Position numbers and translations under genes: made by a program
The notes under the pieces: model-generated
Databases searched by the model: none
Seen by the model: the letters and a program-made list of their open reading frames with translations, nothing else
Told to the model about the DNA's origin: nothing
Part shown: one piece after another, positions 9,122-14,650 of the stretch
Layout: the number at the start of each line of letters is the position of its first letter
Position numbering within the stretch: the stretch's first letter is position 1
Assembly (NCBI GenBank): GCA_900618425.1
Contig: UZAN01043017.1
Location: 1-14,650, forward strand
Direction: 5' to 3'
DNA length: 14,650 nucleotides
Source of the DNA: Echinostoma caproni
Lineage: Eukaryota; Platyhelminthes; Trematoda; Plagiorchiida; Echinostomatidae

Positions 9122-9472
9122 GTTTCTGTGGCGGTCGTGTAACGAGTACGCACGCACCGCGGTACAGCTTCCAGGTAACCAATCAAGAAGCGGGTAACCG
9201 ACCAACCCTGTGTTCTCAATTGACCATCATCCGGATTGGCTGAGTGCAAGAAGGCAAACAGTTAAACCATATCCTTGTCGATTGGACATTCAAGAATCGA
9301 CCAGTGATTGTTTGTTGCTTGTAATATATATTTCCATGATTTTCTTAATAGAATTAACTGTATCTACAGCTCGCTTTGGTTATACCTGGCTTTGCGCTAT
9401 TCAGTGGGTTTTCAGTCCGATACCGAGTTCGCACTATTCGATTTCGATTCCTATTCTGAATACTACAGTTTC
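9122..9472 (+). repeat. Interspersed repeat family A, copy 3 (forward), possible LINE 3' region
   Basis: This is the longest copy of the family. It starts about 60 bp after the last recognisable CR1-like coding sequence and runs towards an (AATAC)n tract at 9559. Its first 130 bp match copy 1 and its whole length matches copy 2 on the opposite strand. It may be the 3' untranslated region of the CR1-like element, with the other copies as coding-free 3' fragments. It may instead be an independent short element that inserted next to the LINE. The shared left edge of all three copies favours a discrete unit. The position before a short tandem tail favours a LINE 3' end. Confidence 0.82.
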
Positions 9473-9558
9473 ACATCCAACTTTTCACCTATTTTTACCA
9501 GAATTGTAATGGTGGTCTATTTTTGGCTGAAAGCTTGTATATAACCCGTCAAAGCTTG

Positions 9559-9576
9559 AATACAATACAATACAAT
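9559..9576. repeat. Short tandem (AATAC)n tract, possible LINE tail
   Basis: Three complete AATAC units followed by AAT. CR1 and L2 elements usually end in a few copies of a 4-8 bp tandem repeat instead of poly(A). The position, about 500 bp after the end of the CR1-like coding remnant, suits the 3' terminus of that element. It is short enough to have arisen by chance. Confidence 0.55.
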
Positions 9577-9611
9577 CGTGTAAATGGAAAAATTAAAAAA
9601 AACGGTCTGCT

Positions 9612-9762
9612 CAGCTGCCCGGAGGCCGAGTGAGTAGTATGCTTGCGTTCTGCTGAGACCAAACCAGATGGAAACAGTTGTGCAAGTGCTTCCTAGTTTT
9701 CAGCTCACTCCTTATTTGCTCTATACACGACGAATTCGATTATGAAATGCATTACCTTATTA
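9612..9762 (+). repeat. Repeat family H, copy 3, with the best box 1 of the hammerhead-like core
   Basis: This copy is homologous to 7651-7785. Box 1 reads CTGCTGA (9650-9656), one change from the hammerhead consensus CTGATGA. GACC (9657-9660) forms the left side of stem II. The right side has decayed (GATG at 9667-9670 in place of GGTC). GAAA (9671-9674) is kept. An 11-base insertion separates GAAACAG from the downstream CTTCCTAG. Upstream, GGAGGCCGAGTGAGTAG (9621-9637) resembles the D-arm/A-box part of a tRNA, so a pol III-transcribed origin is possible. A clear B box is not visible. It lies just after the (AATAC)n tract. Confidence 0.6.
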
Positions 9763-10534
9763 TTTTCATGATAAATTTTACAGGCCATTATTCTGTCAAA
9801 ATGTGAGTCAAAAGGTCTGTGCAAAAGCTATGTATATAAGTGACAATGGTGAACTTTATCTAAACTGACAACTGGAAAGCATTAAAGTAATCAGATGTCA
9901 AAGACCGTAATCAGAAAGTTGATCTCTCCGTCACGCGATCCAATGTGCAGGCAAATGAAACAATCGAAACCACTTTTTCTGGACCTTAATAGCACAATGG
10001 TAAATGTGAATAGGATAGAGGGTATTTGTTTCCGGTACGATATTGTATTTCGGACGTGCAGTACACTAATCGTTATACCACGGAAGCAGATCACTTGCAT
10101 CATAATATCTGGAGGGATAGTACGCGGTGTGCATAGCTTCATGATCAGAACCAATAAGTGAACGTGAGCCCAGAAAACTGATGTAAATAAGTTGACTATT
10201 CATGGCAAATGTTAAAATATCTATCTTTTATGTAACACCAAGATATCTGGACATATTCACAAAACAGAAGTACTTTATCAGTTCCCCTTTTGTTACACAT
10301 AAATTAAGAATCAAACTTTTGTATTATGTTAGAAGAGAGAGAGAGCAATTACTGTGATATGTTGACGTGTGTTCCAGTCTCCTCAGCCGCTACAACCTAA
10401 AACACCGATATTTATACAGCAAAATGTTTAACAAATGTCTTTTACTTCCTGTTTTATTTATTGGATATACAAATGTACAGTCAACATTCATGAAGCGGGG
10501 CCGCAGCCATACAAAGTTGCTTGGGAAGAAGGGC
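9763..10534. other. Non-coding stretch, nothing recognised
   Basis: An 88-codon forward frame (9895-10161) and an 87-codon minus frame (9891-10154) lie over each other. Neither shows a domain, so both are probably chance. A short (AG)6 run is at 10334-10345. The end of this stretch, about 10450-10534, probably belongs to the body of the SINE whose tRNA-like head follows on the minus strand. In that direction it reaches an A-rich AATAAATAAAAC (complement of about 10451-10462), which could be its tail. Confidence 0.5.
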
Positions 10535-10609
10535 GGCGGTGGAGCGGTTCGAACCCGGGACTCCCAGGTCATTAGTTGGCGACCTAACCACTTGGCTACC
10601 ACCACCGCC
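10535..10609 (-). repeat. tRNA-derived SINE head (tRNA-like pseudogene) with A and B boxes
   Basis: On the minus strand the 75-base unit has a perfect 7-bp acceptor stem, GGCGGTG (10609-10603) with CACCGCC (10541-10535). The A box TAGCCAAGTGG (10598-10588) meets the pol III consensus TRGYNNARNNG at every position. The B box GGTTCGAACCG (10555-10545) meets 10 of 11 positions. An AGGTC/GACCT stem (10585-10581 with 10570-10566) encloses a 10-base loop where a normal anticodon loop has 7. The T stem beside TTCGAAC is not complementary. The D-arm sequence resembles tRNA-Ser/Leu types. Intact promoter boxes with a broken tRNA fold are what is expected of a SINE head or tRNA pseudogene, not a working tRNA. 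Confidence 0.75.
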
Positions 10610-11100
10610 ACCAAGTTTTGATAACTACACAGTAGTTCAGCGGACAATGTTCAGGGATGAGGGATACGGCAGAATCAGTTTCCCTGAACGCGTCAGCTAA
10701 TTTTGTGCCCCCAAGTTTGGGTTACGTAACTTCGTTAGCATCGCCTCGCTAAACATCAGAAGCCTGGGATTCCCGTTCCGTAATAACGGCTTAAACGGCA
10801 ACTGTGGATCCACAAAGTCTCTAGTTGTTATGAAGTGTTTTGCGAGTGGCAACCCAGGATTCCTCTTACCGAACTGGTCTCTAAGTGCATATTGCGTCAT
10901 CGATTGTACCAACCACTTGGGAATGTGTTCAAACGGCCGTTGTGACAGGGCCCGATTCGCCCTGCTGGTAGATAATATGTAAAGTAGAATTTTGTTTTCA
11001 GTTGTCTGAACCAAGTCCTTGAGTATCCGGTTTTAATCGAAGCTGTGCGGCAGAAACCGTTCGGCATGTAATGCTTTTGACGCACTTCGTTCATTGTATG
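10610..11100. other. Stretch 5' of the SINE head (minus sense), unassigned
   Basis: A 105-codon minus-strand frame (11014-10697) is open here and ends about 85 bp before the tRNA-like head. It has no domain, signal peptide or membrane segment that I can recognise. It may be chance or part of an unidentified repeat. A second, shorter minus frame (11094-10897) overlaps it. Nothing supports a gene call. Confidence 0.35.
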
Positions 11101-13159
11101 AAGGTAAATCTGAGGAAGAAGCTTTTCTTCAGGACATCGCAGACGGGATCAATCGGTGACCTTCTGCTGTGCACACAACCATTATCATGTATTGTGATTT
11201 CTCTATAATGCAACCCAAAAGGAATATGAACTACAAAGTTAGGGGGCACGCATGCTTGTTTTTTTCTTTTCGGGCCTCTTCAAATGTGGTGGGATTAGAT
11301 CGAATAAAATGAGTATCCACCCTCCAGAACCTCCTAATTGGAATAGCACCGGAATACTGGACGACTAACCAGTTAGTTTTACACTATCTATGCATGATAT
11401 TTAAGATATGGTGAGCGATGTATGGAAGTGAGATTTTCATTTCACCTAAGTACAACCGACTAACTTTAGGAGATCCGAACTGGAAGAAAATAATGTTGAT
11501 TCACAAATGATGGGAAGATTCCTCCACGTGTGAATCATTGGATAAATAAAATTTGCAGATAACTCGGCCGGTAGTTTGGAGTATGTAATATTATTGTCCG
11601 GTGTGACAGTGAGGAAAGTTGAGCGATTCAGTATGTGATCTGATTGTCGCAGATTTCAGATGTTCCGATCCTCCAGCCGCTGCTTCTACGATCTACCTGT
11701 TTCAAAGTCAAATTTTTGTTACCTAAAATGCTTGTAGTCAAATATTCTCTTGTCTCTTAATTTCAATTGAGAACCGAGTAATTGGTCAAAATCAGAATAA
11801 TTTTATGCATAATTTCATTTAAGAATAAATGTGGTAATCGGAACATCACAATGCTACCCGATTGCATTTTATCACGTTGGTTGGCCAATGCCATAAACAT
11901 GAAAGAAGCAATCTTTGGACACCTCCAAGAGAAAATAAAGATAACGCCGATATTCCATGTGATATTTCCGGGGCATCGACTTTAATCGATATCTCTCGAG
12001 GTGGAGGACACTAACGGTTGTAATTTACCTCATTGGGTACACTGAAATCAAGTCTCCTCAAGTTCAACTATACTGAGCTGAGCCTTATTTCAATGATTGC
12101 TATCTAAGCCCCTTCGTAAAGTTTGTAATGCAGCGTTCATATCATCTTGGAGACTGTCCTTTATAAATCTTCCGAGAACCGTTAGCAATCAGGGATTTCA
12201 ATATTAGGTATCGTACTCCGTGTGTGTGGTCAAATTTTCGCTGAAAACAAACGTGCGAATATAGTCCACTGAAATCAACCAAATACACGGTTAGGCAGAC
12301 TAAGACACCTTAAAACCAAGAACAGGTGCAGTAAAAATAACGGCTTAATCCTAACCGAACTAAGGACACCGAGATCGCATTCAGTTAAGGTATGTGACAA
12401 TATTTGATTCCAAATAAATATGAAAACCTGTCAATGTAGCTAAGGGATATGATTTTTTTATTTTTACGTATTAGATTTAATATCGTCCTCGAGGAATCAG
12501 CAGTAAGCTGCTTGTCAGAACTCAGATTGTGTGAATCTATTTTACGTCGTCTTTTAACATGCTTGTTTGCGGTCCCAGAACGTTGAATAGATCCTTGATG
12601 AACTGCAGAGACAGAGCTGCTGGAAGACTATTGATTAACTGCTTATATCTTCTCGCGAATTGATTCAATGAAAGCAAATTCGGATTTACTCTTCTTGAAC
12701 AAAGTCAAGTAACCTCAGAACCGGCTTCAGCTCATCTTGTCCTCAATATCTGTCTTTCTCCAAATCTTCAAATCGATTTTCAAGCCTTGTTAGCAAACAA
12801 ATGTGATTTGGGGAAATAATTGCGAAAACTTATGGTCACTTAAGTAGCAGTGTGATAACTCTGAAGATCAAGTATTGAAGTGAAACGTTGTTGTTTGCAA
12901 CAGTGAAGTGCGACGAAGAAAAATTGGGGTAGGAAGAATCAAACACGGAATTTGAAACAGAGCATGGCATTTGAAGTAGTCACAGATCACGAATCACGAA
13001 CGCAACGGAAACACTGAATCGCACTAGGACTTGCACACTGGTATTTCGCGCAACCGAGACGCAAGGAAATGGCCACAAAAGTAGCAGATCATTTATTGAA
13101 AGAAATCAGGGGGAAATAAAATGCATAGAGGAAGTTTATTGGTTATAAAGGTATCCACC
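11101..13159. other. Long AT-rich non-coding stretch, nothing recognised
   Basis: In about 2 kb I found no protein domain, RNA gene or copy of the other repeats. The longest forward frame (11782-11985, 67 codons) has no recognisable feature. Low-complexity thymine-rich runs occur (near 11261 and 12451). The last part, about 12900-13140, could hold the edge of whatever element carries the second family D copy, but no boundary is visible. Confidence 0.55.
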
Positions 13160-13315
13160 AATCGCCTGCTTGTATTCTTGACGGCATACAGCTTTGTCTG
13201 AACTGTACGACTTCTGATTGGTTGGCACTATTCGCCTGTGGTTCGTTGTCCGGAAACTGTAACGCGTAGGCGCTTGGTCGGCGTTATCCCGTAGACTAGG
13301 ATCATCACACAGAGC
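13160..13315 (+). repeat. Interspersed repeat family D, copy 2
   Basis: Partner of 3585-3795 in the same orientation. Shared blocks are CCAATCGCCTGCTTGTAT near 13158-13175, CTGATTGGTTGGCAC near 13214-13228, and TTGTCCGGAAACTGTAACG (13247-13265) leading into a block that ends GGATCATCACA near 13308. It lacks the roughly 65-base insertion or duplication of the other copy. It lies about 340 bp before the gypsy-like remnant, but I cannot tell whether it belongs to that element. Confidence 0.55.
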
Positions 13316-13650
13316 AGCTACGAATGATTCCGAATGAATGGACAAACGGTTAGGCAATTTGTTCTCGTTGTGTAGTTACACATGGAGCCAGCTATTCCGC
13401 TGCTGATCCAAAGTATCCTGCCAAACTGCAAACTGTTTCGAAATAACTGTGCATGCACTGATCGATAAAATCTTTCCCCTCGGATTTTGAATGTCTGTCT
13501 CCAGTAGCACTGTTCGGGGCACTTTTTGTTTGTGTTCTCGTGACCATCATTCGGCAACGATCAGGTGGCGTAACTCTAGTTAGATGTTAGCATCTTCGGA
13601 GTTCACTCCCACCTGATATCACCTGATATCCTTCATCATCTGAGTTTTGT
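13316..13650. other. Non-coding stretch before the gypsy-like remnant
   Basis: A perfect 10-bp tandem duplication, ACCTGATATC twice, lies at 13611-13630. Its first copy forms an inverted pair with TCAGGTGG at 13561-13568 (CCACCTGA at 13609-13616). A short minus frame (13557-13318) shows no domain. No long terminal repeat, primer-binding site or other gypsy landmark can be identified here. Confidence 0.5.
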
Positions 13651-14650
13651 ATGCAGGGTGCCATTCCTCCGCTATTGTGCATGGTCTCTGTGACATGTGT
13701 CAAAGTCAATTATGCCATCGACCACAAACCACTATTCAGTTTGATGGGGGAATTTAAAGGCATTAACCAAATGGCATCACCCCGAATGCATAGGTGGTCC
13801 TTATTGCTATCTGCCTACAACTACAAACTGCCATACATTCCCGGAACACAAAATAAAGTGGCGGATGCTATGAGTCGCTTGCCTCTCCCGGATGCACCAA
13901 AATACTTGTCAAAACCAATGGAATTGGTGAACCTGGTGCAACACGTAAACAAGGGGCCTGTCACGTTTTCGGATATTCATCGAGAGACCGAACGGGATAT
14001 CACATTGGCTAGAATTAAACGTTTTCTAAGTAACGGATGGCCGCGAACCACCGAAGGCCAAGTCGCGGGTTTCACTCAACGAAAGGATGAACTAAGTCTT
14101 GAAGACGGATGTATAATATGGGGTTCACGCATCGTTGTTCCACCTAACCTACGACCCCAGATACTAGTGGAGGTACATACAGCGCATCCAGGCATTTGCA
14201 GGATGAAAGCACTAATCAGAGATCATGTTTGGCGGCCTAAGATGGATGAAGATATTGACCGACTGGTCCGGACATGTGAGGTATTTCAACGGTTTCAAAA
14301 AAATGGCATACGTCATGTCAGAACTGCCCCTTACTATCCAGCCTCCAATGGGCTGGCGGAACGAGCCGTTCAAACCGTCAAACAAGGTTTACTGAAACAA
14401 CAATCTGGAACGATAAGGACCCAATTGGTGAGGTTGTCATATCGTACAACCCCAACAGAAAGCACGGGAAAAGTCCGGCGGAACTAATGTTTGGACGTAA
14501 ACTACGTACGAGACTGAGTCTCGTTTTCCGAGAACCAAGAGCTGATATCATGAAAAAACAAGGAAAAGTGAAAGATAGATATAATGATTCAGCCAAACAC
14601 AGGAAATTCGAAGAAGACGACCTAGTGTACACGAAATTACCACATGAGCC
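13651..14650 (+). pseudogene. Ty3/gypsy-like retrotransposon pol remnant: RNase H end and integrase with its core deleted
   Basis: An intact pol of this family makes the RNase H and integrase that copy and insert an LTR retrotransposon. The frame 13651-14487 (278 codons) begins inside RNase H. DHKPL at residues 24-28 and YIPGTQNKVADAMSRLP near 61-77 are family hallmarks. The integrase zinc-binding region follows, with H176-x2-H179 and C209, but the last cysteine is phenylalanine (F212). After residue about 216 the sequence jumps to the part around the catalytic glutamate (E237, in GLAERAV). The segment holding both catalytic aspartates is missing, roughly 100 residues by comparison with the family. 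One A appears lost from the A-run at 14469-14472. Recognisable sequence (SPAELMFGRKLRTRL) then continues in another frame to the window's right edge. It is non-functional and cut by the window. Confidence 0.9.

Noticed and set aside
9891..10161. Overlapping 87-88 codon frames on opposite strands
   Set aside because: Mirror-image open frames of similar length arise when stop codons are scarce on both strands. Neither carries a recognisable motif.
10535..10609. Functional tRNA gene
   Set aside because: The acceptor stem and promoter boxes are good, but the T stem does not pair and the anticodon loop has ten bases.
10697..11014. 105-codon minus-strand frame next to the tRNA-like head
   Set aside because: No domain, no supporting splice or promoter signals, and it lies among repeats. 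It is kept only as an unassigned stretch.
1..14650. CRISPR array, bacterial operons or prophage
   Set aside because: There are no regularly spaced direct repeats, no ribosome-binding-site-led gene trains and no long dense coding. The elements are of eukaryotic type.

Overview
This window looks like animal nuclear DNA built almost entirely of decayed transposable elements and non-coding sequence. I found no host protein-coding gene, rRNA or intact tRNA. The remnants are metazoan in type: a CR1/L2-like non-LTR reverse transcriptase, a Ty3/gypsy RNase H-integrase, and pol III or hammerhead-type short repeats. Together they would fit a flatworm, most likely a digenean fluke. That taxon is inferred from the style of the elements and was not searched. 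Almost all short open frames are chance.

Layout. Positions 1-498 are a GC-rich non-coding block with a near-perfect 58-bp tandem duplication, ending in a 7-bp hairpin. From 499 to 5440 the DNA is non-coding. It holds two diverged inverted copies of one repeat (family R, 2185-2775 forward and 4297-4900 reverse), about 1.5 kb apart, with a copy of another repeat (family D, 3585-3795) between them. From 5441 to 9762 is a dense repeat cluster. It has three copies of an interspersed repeat (family A: 5441-5562 forward, 6271-6612 reverse, 9122-9472 forward), three short repeats carrying a degenerate hammerhead-ribozyme-like core (family H: about 5615-5700, 7651-7785, 9612-9762), and a 5'-truncated, multiply broken CR1-like reverse transcriptase (7816-9060). 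The forward copy of A at 9122 lies just after that reverse transcriptase and is followed by an (AATAC)n tract, so it may be the 3' end of the LINE.

From 9763 to 13159 the sequence is mostly featureless and AT-rich, apart from a tRNA-like SINE head on the minus strand at 10535-10609 with A and B boxes and a perfect acceptor stem. A second copy of family D is at 13160-13315. The window ends in a Ty3/gypsy pol remnant (13651-14650) that retains the end of RNase H, the integrase zinc-binding region and the integrase tail. It has lost the central catalytic core and carries a frameshift.

The elements do not work together as a system. The most interesting signals are the hammerhead-like core recurring in three copies, its repeated placement near the A-family/LINE sequence, and a compact G-quadruplex motif on the minus strand at 7054-7072.
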